Origin: Neptunicella marina
GTDB taxonomy: Bacteria > Pseudomonadota > Gammaproteobacteria > Enterobacterales > Alteromonadaceae
NCBI RefSeq assembly: GCF_014270035.1
Contig: NZ_JACNEP010000001.1
Span: 1 to 64,000 of the forward strand
Direction of reading: 5' to 3'
Length of the DNA: 64,000 nucleotides
The translations under genes were made by a program, and so were the position numbers. Position 1 is the stretch's first letter. Each line of letters starts with the position of its first letter. The notes under the pieces were generated by a model, which made no database searches, had not been told where the DNA came from, and saw only the letters and a list, made by a program, of their open reading frames with translations. Shown in pieces: positions 41,585-51,830 of this stretch.

Positions 41585-42685
41585 ATGTCAGATAACAGCC
41601 AAATTAAAGTCATAGTCGGTATGTCCGGCGGTGTCGATTCTTCCGTTTCAGCCTACCTGTTAAAAGAACAGGGTTATCAGGTTGAAGGGCTGTTTATGAA
41701 AAACTGGGAAGAGGATGATGACAATGAATATTGCCTGGCGGCTGAAGACTTAGCCGATGCACAAGCTGTCGCCGATAAACTGGGCATTGAACTTCACACT
41801 ATCAATTTTGCTGCAGAATATTGGGACAATGTGTTCGAGTATTTCCTTGATGAATACAAAAAAGGACGTACACCTAACCCCGATATTATGTGTAACAAGG
41901 AAATTAAGTTTAAAGCCTTCTTAGAATTTGCATCGGAAGATTTAGGTGCCGATTACATTGCCACCGGTCATTATGTGCAACGTCGTTTAGTTGATGATAA
42001 ATGGCAATTGCTGCGTGGTCTGGACGGTAACAAAGATCAGAGTTATTTCCTGTATACATTAAGTCATGAGCATGTTGCACAAACGCTGTTCCCCATTGGC
42101 CATTTAGAAAAACCCAAAGTACGCGAAATAGCAGAACAACAAGGCTTAATCACTCACGACAAAAAAGACAGCACCGGTATTTGTTTTATTGGCGAACGCA
42201 AATTTAAAGACTTTTTATCTAAGTTTTTACCGGCTCAGCCAGGTGATATAGAAACCACAGATGGTGAAGTCGTCGGACGCCACGATGGCCTGATGTATCA
42301 TACTTTAGGTCAGCGTAAAGGATTACACATTGGTGGCTTAAGCGACCACGGCGAAGCGCCTTGGTACGTGGTTGGAAAAGATATGCAGCGTAATGTTTTG
42401 GTAGTGGGACAAGGTGCTGATCACCCAGCTCTGTTCTCAAATGGTTTACTGGCCAATCAGTTACACTGGGTAAATCGCGAAAGTATTACTGAACCCATGC
42501 GCTGTGCAGTTAAAACCCGCTATCGCCAACAAGACATCCCTTGTTTATTAACACCCAATTCAGATGGCACCGTGACTGTTATGTTCGATGAGCCACAAAA
42601 AGCCGTTACACCGGGACAGTCTGCAGTATTTTATCTGCACGAGGTTTGTTTAGGTGGCGGTATTATAGAGAGTTTTATTCGCTGA
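41585..42685 (+). CDS. mnmA: tRNA-specific 2-thiouridylase MnmA
   Basis: MnmA adds sulfur to U34 of Lys, Glu and Gln tRNAs. I start at ATG 41585 (366 residues); an ATG at 41534 would add 17. The PP-loop [16 protein letters not shown], the catalytic cysteines in [15 protein letters not shown] and [10 protein letters not shown], and the C-terminal beta barrel are intact. The stop overlaps the hflD start (TGATG), and purB follows, the classical mnmA-hflD-purB operon. Confidence 0.98.
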   Translation: MSDNSQIKVIVGMSGGVDSSVSAYLLKEQGYQVEGLFMKNWEEDDDNEYCLAAEDLADAQAVADKLGIELHTINFAAEYWDNVFEYFLDEYKKGRTPNPDIMCNKEIKFKAFLEFASEDLGADYIATGHYVQRRLVDDKWQLLRGLDGNKDQSYFLYTLSHEHVAQTLFPIGHLEKPKVREIAEQQGLITHDKKDSTGICFIGERKFKDFLSKFLPAQPGDIETTDGEVVGRHDGLMYHTLGQRKGLHIGGLSDHGEAPWYVVGKDMQRNVLVVGQGADHPALFSNGLLANQLHWVNRESITEPMRCAVKTRYRQQDIPCLLTPNSDGTVTVMFDEPQKAVTPGQSAVFYLHEVCLGGGIIESFIR

Positions 42686-43323
42686 TGACTCCGAATATTG
42701 AAGATAAACATTTAGCGCTGGCTGGTGTATGCCAGACCGCTGCTTTAGTTCAACAAATTGCCCGTAAAAAAACGTTTGATGAAGTCGCATTTGAAACCAG
42801 TATTCAATCGATTGTGGTGATTGATGCCGATTCAACCGAACATGTTTATGGCTCGATCAAAGGCCTTAAACTGGGTTTTGAAACCCTGACCAGGCAATTA
42901 AGTAATAAATCGGTTAATAAAGATGCGGAAATCACCCGTTATATTGCCGGTATATTGCAACTTGAGCGCAAACTTGCTTCAAATAAAAAGTACCTGAATG
43001 AATTAGGTGAACGCATTGTTCAGTTACAACGCCAGCAATCATTGTATACCTTATTTGATACACAAATGTTAGCCAATATGGCCAGCGTCTATACCGAAGT
43101 TATCAGCCCGGTAGCGGCTAAAATTCAGGTGGCAGGTGATCCAAATCAATTAAAGTTAAGTCTTAACCAGCATAAGGTTCGGGCTTTGCTTTTGGCAGGG
43201 ATTCGTTCGGCAGTGCTATGGAGACAACTGGGTGGCAAACGTCGCCAAATATTGTTCGCCCGACAAAATATTCTCGATAATGCCCAACGGGCACTAAAAC
43301 ACATTAACAGCCTAAGCTTTTAA
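42685..43323 (+). CDS. hflD: High frequency lysogenization protein HflD
   Basis: HflD is a peripheral membrane-associated protein first seen through its effect on phage lambda lysogeny; its cellular role is unclear. The 212-residue protein (start ATG 42685) has the family blocks DKHLALAGVCQTAALVQQIA, VYGSIKGLKLGFETL and KVRALLLAGIRSAVLWRQLGGKRRQILF. The start overlaps the mnmA stop by one base; the 42646 reading lies inside mnmA. purB follows 15 bp later. Confidence 0.95.
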   Translation: MTPNIEDKHLALAGVCQTAALVQQIARKKTFDEVAFETSIQSIVVIDADSTEHVYGSIKGLKLGFETLTRQLSNKSVNKDAEITRYIAGILQLERKLASNKKYLNELGERIVQLQRQQSLYTLFDTQMLANMASVYTEVISPVAAKIQVAGDPNQLKLSLNQHKVRALLLAGIRSAVLWRQLGGKRRQILFARQNILDNAQRALKHINSLSF

Positions 43324-44712
<1,389 letters not shown>

Positions 44713-44736
44713 TCCCAACACAATCCCGGATATGAC

Positions 44737-44786
44737 AAAACAGATGATTTGACTACACTTTTAGGCAAATCATCTGTTTTTCTTTT
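44737..44786 (+). terminator. purB terminator
   Basis: A 15-bp stem (44737-44751 and 44766-44780; AAAACAGATGATTTG and its complement) with a 14-nt loop is followed by TCTTTTT. It lies 24 bp after the purB stop. Confidence 0.85.
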
Positions 44787-44797
44787 TAGGGATAACC

Positions 44798-46024
44798 ATG
44801 ATAAGGACAGTTTCGCTTTGGGTTAAAGCGGGTAATCAATTTAGCAATGCCGAAAATTTTAGTGCGACACGCATCAACAATATTATTGCCTTAATCTTCG
44901 CCCTCACCCTGACCGCCCAATTACCTTTTATGCCAATGTTCTGGCACAAAGGTGGTAATATTCAATGTATTATCAATGTGATTGCAATATTGTGTTGTTC
45001 TCTGGTACCTGTATTTAGCCATTTAAAACATCCTTTTGCGTCTCGCGTCGCGTTGGTTAGTGTTTATATCAGTTATTTAGTAGTCACAGCGATACATTTA
45101 GGCAGCCTCGCCAATGTGCATTATTTTTTCCTGTTAGGCGTCTTCGCTACCCCTTTTATTTTTCAAACAGACTCTCCTGTCACCAGTCGCTCTATTATCA
45201 TTTTATTTGGATTGCTTACGATCTTATTTGGCTTTTTAAATCCCTCCACCACAGTGGCTGATTTGGGTTATGTAGAATTAGTCAGCACCACTAATTTAAT
45301 CAATCTGGTGATTGCCGGTATGTTGTGTGCTTTTTACATTCAAGTTAATACACAAATTGACCGCGAAAAAGTCAATCACGAACGTAAGCGCTCGGAAAAC
45401 TTACTTCTCAATATTTTACCTGCACCAATTGCTCGCCGACTAAAAGAAAGCAATCAACCGGTCGCCGATTATTTTGATGAGGCAACCATACTGTTTGCCG
45501 ATATTAGTAATTTCACGGAACTAAGCAGACAAAAATCCCCGGTGCAATTGGTGACACTGTTAAATGATTTATACAGTGAATTTGATCTGCTACTTGATCG
45601 CTTCCGCCTGGAAAAAATAAAAACCATTGGTGATGAAATAATGGCAGTTTGCGGTGTACCCAATTGTGATAATGAACACGCTATTCTTGTATGTGAATGT
45701 GCACTGGAAATGCAGCAGTGTTTTGACAACTTTTGTCTGAGTCACCAGTTAAGTAACGGCTTGCGTATTGGCATAAACAGCGGGCCTGTAGTTGCTGGTG
45801 TTATCGGTAAAAATAAATTCAGCTACGATTTATGGGGAGAATCGGTCAACATGGCATCAAGACTTGAGAGCAGTGGTGAAAGCCACCGCATTCAAATTAG
45901 TCAGCAAACTTATGACAAGGTGAAACATCGTTTTGTTTGTGAACCCCGTGGAAATATTGAGGTAAAAGGTATGGGAACCGTGCAAAGCTACTGGTTAATA
46001 CGCTCGGCTCCCAATAAGCCTTAA
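44798..46024 (+). CDS. Class III adenylate cyclase with N-terminal membrane domain
   Basis: The 408-residue protein has about six membrane segments (residues 25-185), a short coiled linker, and a class III cyclase domain (about 215-400). Visible catalytic residues are the metal aspartates in LFADISNFTEL and KTIGDEIMAV, and the transition-state pair in SVNMASRLESS. The specificity positions are lysine in KIKTIGDE and aspartate in YDLWGESVN, which indicate ATP, so cAMP is the predicted product. Its stop overlaps the convergent gabD by four bases, so it shares no ordinary terminator. Confidence 0.9.
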   Translation: MIRTVSLWVKAGNQFSNAENFSATRINNIIALIFALTLTAQLPFMPMFWHKGGNIQCIINVIAILCCSLVPVFSHLKHPFASRVALVSVYISYLVVTAIHLGSLANVHYFFLLGVFATPFIFQTDSPVTSRSIIILFGLLTILFGFLNPSTTVADLGYVELVSTTNLINLVIAGMLCAFYIQVNTQIDREKVNHERKRSENLLLNILPAPIARRLKESNQPVADYFDEATILFADISNFTELSRQKSPVQLVTLLNDLYSEFDLLLDRFRLEKIKTIGDEIMAVCGVPNCDNEHAILVCECALEMQQCFDNFCLSHQLSNGLRIGINSGPVVAGVIGKNKFSYDLWGESVNMASRLESSGESHRIQISQQTYDKVKHRFVCEPRGNIEVKGMGTVQSYWLIRSAPNKP

Positions 46025-47478
46025 GTTTCAATATCGCCCATGCACAAGTACTTAATATTAAGGTAATCATCCAAACCATATTTGGACCCCTCCCGCCCAA
46101 ATCCAGATTGTTTGATACCTCCAAATGGCGCACTGGCGTTGGAAATTAAGCCAGTATTAATCCCTACCATACCAAACTCGAGTTTTTCAGCCACGCGCCA
46201 AACACGTGCTATATTTTGACTGTAAAAATAACCGGCAAGCCCAACATTAACATTGTTAGCCAGATGAATGACCTGCTCTTCAGATTCAAATTCAATCAGT
46301 ATCGACACAGGACCAAAAATTTCTTCGCGGGCTATTGCCATATCATTATTCACGTTATCGATAATGGTAGGCTCATAAAAATTTCCACCTCGATCACTAA
46401 TATTGCCCCCCATTAAAACGGTCGCGCCTTGCTCCAGCGATTTTTCAACCAAATTAGACACTTTTTGCAAAGCATCACGGCTAATCAACGGGCCAATATC
46501 CACACCGTCATCCATGCCATCCCCCAACGTTAATTGGCTGACCGCTTGCATTAATTTATCAGAGAAGCTTTGTTTGACTGAACGATGAATAAAAATGCGG
46601 TTAGTACACACACAAGTTTGTCCCGCATTACGGTATTTAGACTCAATTAATCCCTGTACCGCAGCATCTATATCGGCATCATCAAATACGATAAAAGGCG
46701 CATTGCCCCCCAATTCCATAGAGATTTTCTTCAACGTGCTGGCCGATTGTGCCATCAGTGATTTACCCACCTCTGTAGATCCGGTAAAGGTAAATTTAGC
46801 CACATCCGGATGCTCGGTAAGTACTTTTCCCATACCTTTAGCATCATCACCGGTTACCACATTAAACACACCATCCGGGATCCCTGCCCGCTTAGCCAGT
46901 TCAGCCATCGCCAACGCAGATAAGGGAGTTTGTGTTGCAGGACGAACAACAAAGGTGCAACCAGCGGCCAATGCTGCCGCCGCTTTTCTGGCTATCATGG
47001 CATTGGGAAAGTTCCACGGCGTTACTGCGCCGACGACACCAACAGGCTGTTTGATAACAATAATGCGTTTATCGTTATCGTTTGACGGAATACTATCGCC
47101 ATAAACTCGTTTAGCTTCTTCAGCAAACCACTCAATAAACGATGCGCCATAGGCAATCTCGCCTTTAGCCTCAGTGAGCGGTTTGCCTTGCTCAGAAGTC
47201 AGAATTATGGCCAAGTCATCCTGATGTTGCATCATTAGTTCAAACCAGCGACGCATCAATTTGCTGCGATTCTCAGCGGTCATTCCAGACCAGGAGGGAA
47301 AAACGGCTTGCGCATAATTAACCGCTTGCTGAACGTCTCTGACTCCAGCATTTGCGACGTCAGTAATCACGTCTCCGTTCACCGGGTTCGTGACACTAAA
47401 ACATTCATCTGCCGTGTGCCACTGGCCATTGATAAAAGAGCCTTGTTTAATAAGCTGGTTATCTCTTAATGAAATCAT
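46021..47478 (-). CDS. gabD: Succinate-semialdehyde dehydrogenase (NADP+)
   Basis: GabD oxidises succinate semialdehyde to succinate, usually in GABA breakdown. I start at ATG 47478 (485 residues), preceded by GGAG; an upstream start would add four residues. The ALDH features are intact: NAD-binding VTPWNFPNAMIARKAAAALAAGC, glutamate in SMELGGNAPFIVFDDAD, the catalytic cysteine in RNAGQTCVCTNRIF and the C-terminal GFGREGSKYG. GabT and the GABA permease are not in the window. The gene overlaps the adenylate cyclase by four bases at its 3' end. Confidence 0.9.
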   Translation of the reverse strand: MISLRDNQLIKQGSFINGQWHTADECFSVTNPVNGDVITDVANAGVRDVQQAVNYAQAVFPSWSGMTAENRSKLMRRWFELMMQHQDDLAIILTSEQGKPLTEAKGEIAYGASFIEWFAEEAKRVYGDSIPSNDNDKRIIVIKQPVGVVGAVTPWNFPNAMIARKAAAALAAGCTFVVRPATQTPLSALAMAELAKRAGIPDGVFNVVTGDDAKGMGKVLTEHPDVAKFTFTGSTEVGKSLMAQSASTLKKISMELGGNAPFIVFDDADIDAAVQGLIESKYRNAGQTCVCTNRIFIHRSVKQSFSDKLMQAVSQLTLGDGMDDGVDIGPLISRDALQKVSNLVEKSLEQGATVLMGGNISDRGGNFYEPTIIDNVNNDMAIAREEIFGPVSILIEFESEEQVIHLANNVNVGLAGYFYSQNIARVWRVAEKLEFGMVGINTGLISNASAPFGGIKQSGFGREGSKYGLDDYLNIKYLCMGDIET

Positions 47479-47490
47479 AATTCTCCACAC

Positions 47491-47781
47491 CGCTTTTTTA
47501 TTCTGTTAACTATAACACTGAGGATTAAACATGCTGATTCAAGTAAAACTGCCAATAATTAAATGAATTCATTAAACATTTAATGGATTTTTTACAACAC
47601 GCTATCATTCTTTTGGTTAATCCCCCTCCGAATTTTTTGGAAATTTAACAACTAAATTACCAATCAACTCAGAATTTCATCGCTTAAAACTTTGATTGTA
47701 ATTTAACTCGCATTTATTAAGGCTTTGGCTATGCTGAATAATGTCGGTGTTCAGACCGGCTTGGATCAGGAGAGCATTTGT
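47491..47781. other. gabD / acetyltransferase intergenic region
   Basis: About 290 bp of AT-rich sequence separate these divergent genes. It holds no ORF I trust, and I see no strong hairpin or recognisable operator. Confidence 0.4.
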
Positions 47782-48240
47782 ATGACGTTTAGAGCCAAAA
47801 GCGTCGACTGGAAGAATGCTAAAGACAAACTTACTCAATTGCGCGAAAAGGTGTTTGTGTGTGAGTGGCGGATACCCAGAGAAGTGGAATTTGACCAGCA
47901 GGATCCGCAATCATTTCATGTTTTAGTGATGGATGAAAAACACAATGCTATCGCAACCGGCCGAATTACCCCAAAAGGGGAAGTAGGACGAATTGCCGTT
48001 GTAAGCCGCTGTCGTCAGACTCAGGTTTATCAAACATTGTTTGATGCCTTAATGAAAATAGCGCGAAAACATCAGTTTTCTGCTGTAACTGTGCAATGTG
48101 AGTTAGATGGAATTATTGATTATCAACAACAGGGATTTCGACCTGTCGGCTCGGTATTTATGGATGCAGGAATAGCCAGGCAACGCATGACTATTCCAGT
48201 GAAAAAATATCGAATCAACCACCTTCGCTACATTCATTAG
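47782..48240 (+). CDS. GNAT family N-acetyltransferase (YjcF-like)
   Basis: The 152-residue protein (ATG 47782, with CAGGAG upstream) starts TFRAKSVDWKNAKDKLTQLREKVFVCEWRIPREVEFDQQDPQSFH, like the ElaA/YjcF acyltransferase group. It contains the acetyl-CoA binding GRITPKGEVGRIAVVSRCRQTQVYQTLFDALM and a final IIDYQQQGFRPVGS. The substrate is unknown. A longer reading from 47725 adds 19 residues and lacks a better ribosome site. Confidence 0.82.
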   Translation: MTFRAKSVDWKNAKDKLTQLREKVFVCEWRIPREVEFDQQDPQSFHVLVMDEKHNAIATGRITPKGEVGRIAVVSRCRQTQVYQTLFDALMKIARKHQFSAVTVQCELDGIIDYQQQGFRPVGSVFMDAGIARQRMTIPVKKYRINHLRYIH

Positions 48241-48263
48241 AATAAGGCGAAGGTGCCTTTTTT
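48220..48263 (+). terminator. Terminator of the 47782 acetyltransferase gene
   Basis: CACCTTCG (48220-48227) pairs with CGAAGGTG (48248-48255) across a 20-nt loop and is followed by CCTTTTTT. The left arm lies in the last codons of the gene. Confidence 0.6.
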
Positions 48264-48272
48264 ACTCACTGA

Positions 48273-51200
48273 TTATGTAAGTGACATTAATTGATTAAGC
48301 AACTGCACGGGATGCTGAGGTTTAAAACCTTCAATTCGTTTAACTTGCGAGCGGCAGGAATAACCGGTTGCCAAAACCTGTTCAGGCGGCAAAGATTCAA
48401 TTTGAGGTTGCCAACTTAATCTAAATAAACCGATTGAATTATCCAGGTTTGATTTTTCATGGCCGTAAGTTCCCGCCATGCCACAACATCCGGTATCGAT
48501 TAAATGCAGCTCAAGACCACAGCGGGCAAAAATCGTTTGCCACTGTTTGGCGCTGAGCGGCAATGCGGTTGATTCTGTACAATGAGAAAACAGGTAATAA
48601 GATTGAGTGGAACTCAGTTTCGGCAGTTCAATGACATCATTCAACCATTCGTGAATTAACTTCACGTCAAAATTCCCACGCTTGTCACCAAGGATTGTGG
48701 CGTACTCATCGCGATAACAAAGCACCAATGATGGGTCAACACCTATCATTGGAATACCCAGTGTTGAAAGCTGATTTAAAAAATCAGCTGCCGTTTTTGC
48801 GGTTTGGGCAAATTCGGCTAAAAAGCCTTTTACATGCTGTGGTTTACCATTGGGTACAAACGGTAATAGCACGGCGTTGTAACCCAATGCCTGCATAAAG
48901 TTGAGATAATCCTCTACCACTTCTGCTTCATAAAAACTGGTAAAAGGGTCCTGCACTAACATCACAGTATTATCTTTATCTTCAGCAGATAAACTTTTGA
49001 GTTGTTCGAGATTAAACGCAAAGCGCTGGCCAACACGTTTATTGAGGGTTGGCACAGATAACAAGGGCGCATCAACGTATCCAACCACAGATGACAACAT
49101 ACGTTTGGTTAAACGCAGATTCATTGCGGAATTCACCAGTCTTGGTATTTTGGCTAATAGTGGTGCCATTTTTTCCACGTTGGATACCAGAATATCTTTG
49201 AGTGGACGTTTATAGCGCTGGTGATACATAGCTAAAAAACGCGCTCTGAATGTTGGCACATCGACATTTATCGGACACTGGCTGCTACAGGCTTTACAGG
49301 CTAAACAACCATCCATCACCTCTTTTACTTCATGAGAGAAATCATCTTTATCGGTATTGATTGATAATTTTCCTTTTACCGTGCCCGTTATTGCCTGCTG
49401 TTCTAATGCTTTAATATCCACGTCCTGATTAGCTAATAAACGCAGCCATTCGCGCATCATGCCAGCGCGCCCTTTAGGACTATGGCGACGGTCGGACGTG
49501 ATTTTACTTGAGGGACACATGGCTGAGCGTGGATCAAAATTAAAGCACAGCCCGTTACCGTTACAATTAAGCGCTGGTGCAAAATCATTTCTTATTGCAA
49601 CAGGGATTTGACGGTCATAGGCGCCCCGTTTTTTGGCGTCCACTTTAACCAGCTGCTCAGTTGATTCAAATGGGGTACAAATTTTACCCGGATTCAATTT
49701 ATTCAGCGGATCAAAAGCACGCTTAACTTTTTGTAGCTCCCGGTAAAGCTCATCACCAAAAAAGGCGGGAGAATATTCAGAACGATAACCTTTCCCGTGC
49801 TCGCCCCACATTAAACCACCATATTTAGCCACTAAAGCAACGACCTGATCGGAAATCTGTTTCATCAGAATTTCTTGTGCGGGATCACACATATCCAGTG
49901 CGGGACGCACATGCAACACGCCAGCATCAACATGACCAAACATGCCGTATTGCAAACCATGTGCATCAAGTAATGCCCTGAATTCTAGAATGAAATCGGC
50001 TAAATTTTCGGGCGGTACCGCAGTATCTTCAGCAAAAGCGATGGGTTTTTGTGCCCCTTTCGCTTTGCCTAAAAGGCCCACCGCTTTTTTACGCATGGCG
50101 TAAATCTTACTGATTTGATCATTATCACGGGTAATTTGATAACCAATGACACCATTACGCTGCTGTGTAATATCGTCATCGAGCAATGCGCTAAGTGAAT
50201 CAAGCTTATCAGCAAAATCGGCTTCGGATTCGCTATTGTATTCCACCATATTCAGCCCCTGCATATCTTTGCCAGGAACATCACTGATCATATCCTTTAC
50301 TGAGTGCCAGATAATATCTTCGCGCGCCAGATTAAGGACTTTACTGTCCACTGTCTCCACTGACGTAGCCTGTGCCGCCACCATTTGTGGCGCATGACGT
50401 AACGCCGACTCAAAGGAATCATATTTAATATTTACCAGCGCTTTAAACTTAGCAATGGGTATTACATTCAGTTTGGCTTCAGCAACAAATGCCAGTGATC
50501 CTTCGGCACCGGTAATTAAACGGCTTAAATCAACTTGTTGCTTAGCCTCATCATAGGCATGCTCAAGATCATAACCAGTTAAAAAGCGATTTAATCGTGG
50601 GAATTTTTCCACAACTTGCTGACGTTTACCCACACAACTTTCCTGCAACTGACGGTATAAATTCGCAATGATACCCGAGCCTTCAGCCAGTTTACTGGCT
50701 TCTTGCATATCAATGGGGTAGCTATCCAGTCGCTCACCGTTAAACAACACGGAAGTCAGGCCTAAAACATGATCGCTGGTTTTACCGTAAACTAATGAGC
50801 CCTGACCGGAAGCATCGGTGCTAACCATTCCACCAATTGTCGCGCGATTGCTGGTAGACAGATCGGGGGCAAAGAAATAACCAAAGGGACGTAAAAACGC
50901 GTTGAGCTGATCTTTAACCACCCCAGCCTGTACCCTTACCCAGTTTTCCTGCTGATTAAATTCTAAAATACGATTCATATAGCGCGATACATCAACCACA
51001 ATACCACTGGTTAACGACTGGCCATTAGTACCAGTGCCACCACCTCGCGGGCTAAAACGCACATCTTCAAAAGCCACCTCTGCCGATAAGCAGCCAAGCA
51101 GGGACAAATCGTCAATATCTTTGGGCAATACCACTGCCTGCGGCAAGGCCTGATACACTGAATTATCTGTTGCCACTGCCAATCGGCTGGCGTAACTATG

Positions 51201-51296
51201 TTCAATATCGCCTTTAAAACCGCGCTCAGCGAGCTTAGACAAAAAATCGAGGTATAACTGTTCGACACTGGCTTGAGGGTTAACAACTGGCAGCAT
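48273..51296 (-). CDS. ydiJ: FAD-linked D-2-hydroxyglutarate dehydrogenase-like protein (YdiJ)
   Basis: This 1007-residue protein joins three parts: an FAD_binding_4 domain (about 45-250, with RFSPRGGGTGTNGQSLTSG), an FAD-oxidase C-terminal domain and an iron-sulfur module. The 4Fe-4S cysteines are in CLACKACSSQCPINVDVPTFRA near 660, and the C-terminal CCG motifs are GCCGMAGTYGHE and HCTESTALP. E. coli YdiJ (1018 residues) has D-2-hydroxyglutarate dehydrogenase activity. It is a single gene with a start well placed after the 244-bp divergent region. Confidence 0.92.
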   Translation of the reverse strand: MLPVVNPQASVEQLYLDFLSKLAERGFKGDIEHSYASRLAVATDNSVYQALPQAVVLPKDIDDLSLLGCLSAEVAFEDVRFSPRGGGTGTNGQSLTSGIVVDVSRYMNRILEFNQQENWVRVQAGVVKDQLNAFLRPFGYFFAPDLSTSNRATIGGMVSTDASGQGSLVYGKTSDHVLGLTSVLFNGERLDSYPIDMQEASKLAEGSGIIANLYRQLQESCVGKRQQVVEKFPRLNRFLTGYDLEHAYDEAKQQVDLSRLITGAEGSLAFVAEAKLNVIPIAKFKALVNIKYDSFESALRHAPQMVAAQATSVETVDSKVLNLAREDIIWHSVKDMISDVPGKDMQGLNMVEYNSESEADFADKLDSLSALLDDDITQQRNGVIGYQITRDNDQISKIYAMRKKAVGLLGKAKGAQKPIAFAEDTAVPPENLADFILEFRALLDAHGLQYGMFGHVDAGVLHVRPALDMCDPAQEILMKQISDQVVALVAKYGGLMWGEHGKGYRSEYSPAFFGDELYRELQKVKRAFDPLNKLNPGKICTPFESTEQLVKVDAKKRGAYDRQIPVAIRNDFAPALNCNGNGLCFNFDPRSAMCPSSKITSDRRHSPKGRAGMMREWLRLLANQDVDIKALEQQAITGTVKGKLSINTDKDDFSHEVKEVMDGCLACKACSSQCPINVDVPTFRARFLAMYHQRYKRPLKDILVSNVEKMAPLLAKIPRLVNSAMNLRLTKRMLSSVVGYVDAPLLSVPTLNKRVGQRFAFNLEQLKSLSAEDKDNTVMLVQDPFTSFYEAEVVEDYLNFMQALGYNAVLLPFVPNGKPQHVKGFLAEFAQTAKTAADFLNQLSTLGIPMIGVDPSLVLCYRDEYATILGDKRGNFDVKLIHEWLNDVIELPKLSSTQSYYLFSHCTESTALPLSAKQWQTIFARCGLELHLIDTGCCGMAGTYGHEKSNLDNSIGLFRLSWQPQIESLPPEQVLATGYSCRSQVKRIEGFKPQHPVQLLNQLMSLT

Positions 51297-51540
51297 GATA
51301 TAAGATAAATTTGACTGGACTTGAATGGCCTGAGTATATCGAATCCAGCCCTATGTAGCCACGGCTTGTTTAGCCAAAAAATGGATAAGCATCAATCTGA
51401 TAGCATAAGTTATATTCAGCTGGTGAAACTATGATACAGACAATAAAAAGCATAAAATTTTGTAACAACTGTGTTTTGAGTTGATGCCGCTAAACACATA
51501 CACTGAGACAATAGTCATTTGCCGCAGGGTTAAATAGAAA

Positions 51541-51768
51541 ATGAAACGAATAGTGAGAATAAGTGCTGGTAGCCTGTTGATCCTGTTTGGGTTGGTAACC
51601 TTTTTTATCTTACCCGGCTCTATACTGTTGATTCTTTTAGGTTTAGTGATACTCAGCTACGACGTTCCAGTAGCCAAAGGATATATTAAAACCTGTCAGC
51701 GCATCATGCGCGAATCGGCGGTGCGTATTGACCGGTTTTTGTTAAATCGTAAATATAAACGATTTTAA
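51541..51768 (+). CDS. PGPGW-type small transmembrane protein
   Basis: The 75-residue protein has two close membrane helices (about 8-23 and 28-42) with a PG-type turn in FFILPGSILLILLGLVIL, then a basic amphipathic tail rich in Arg and Lys. This fits the short PGPGW transmembrane family, which has no known function. The family motif here is only partly kept (LPGS), so the family call is tentative. It is divergent from ydiJ and ends at a terminator before ppsA. Confidence 0.7.
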   Translation: MKRIVRISAGSLLILFGLVTFFILPGSILLILLGLVILSYDVPVAKGYIKTCQRIMRESAVRIDRFLLNRKYKRF

Positions 51769-51791
51769 TCTGCCATATATAAAAGCGTTCA

Positions 51792-51818
51792 AAAAAGCCG
51801 GTTTAAAACCGGCTTTTT
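51792..51818. terminator. Bidirectional terminator between 51541 gene and ppsA
   Basis: Stem AAAAAGCCGG (51792-51801) and CCGGCTTTTT (51809-51818) surrounds TTTAAAA. It has A runs before and T runs after, serving the two convergent genes. Confidence 0.9.
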
Positions 51819-51830
51819 ATTTCAATTAAA

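Noticed and set aside
46595-47104. 169-residue open frame on the plus strand inside gabD
   Set aside because: It is the reverse strand of a clear aldehyde dehydrogenase, is low-complexity, and has no family signature.
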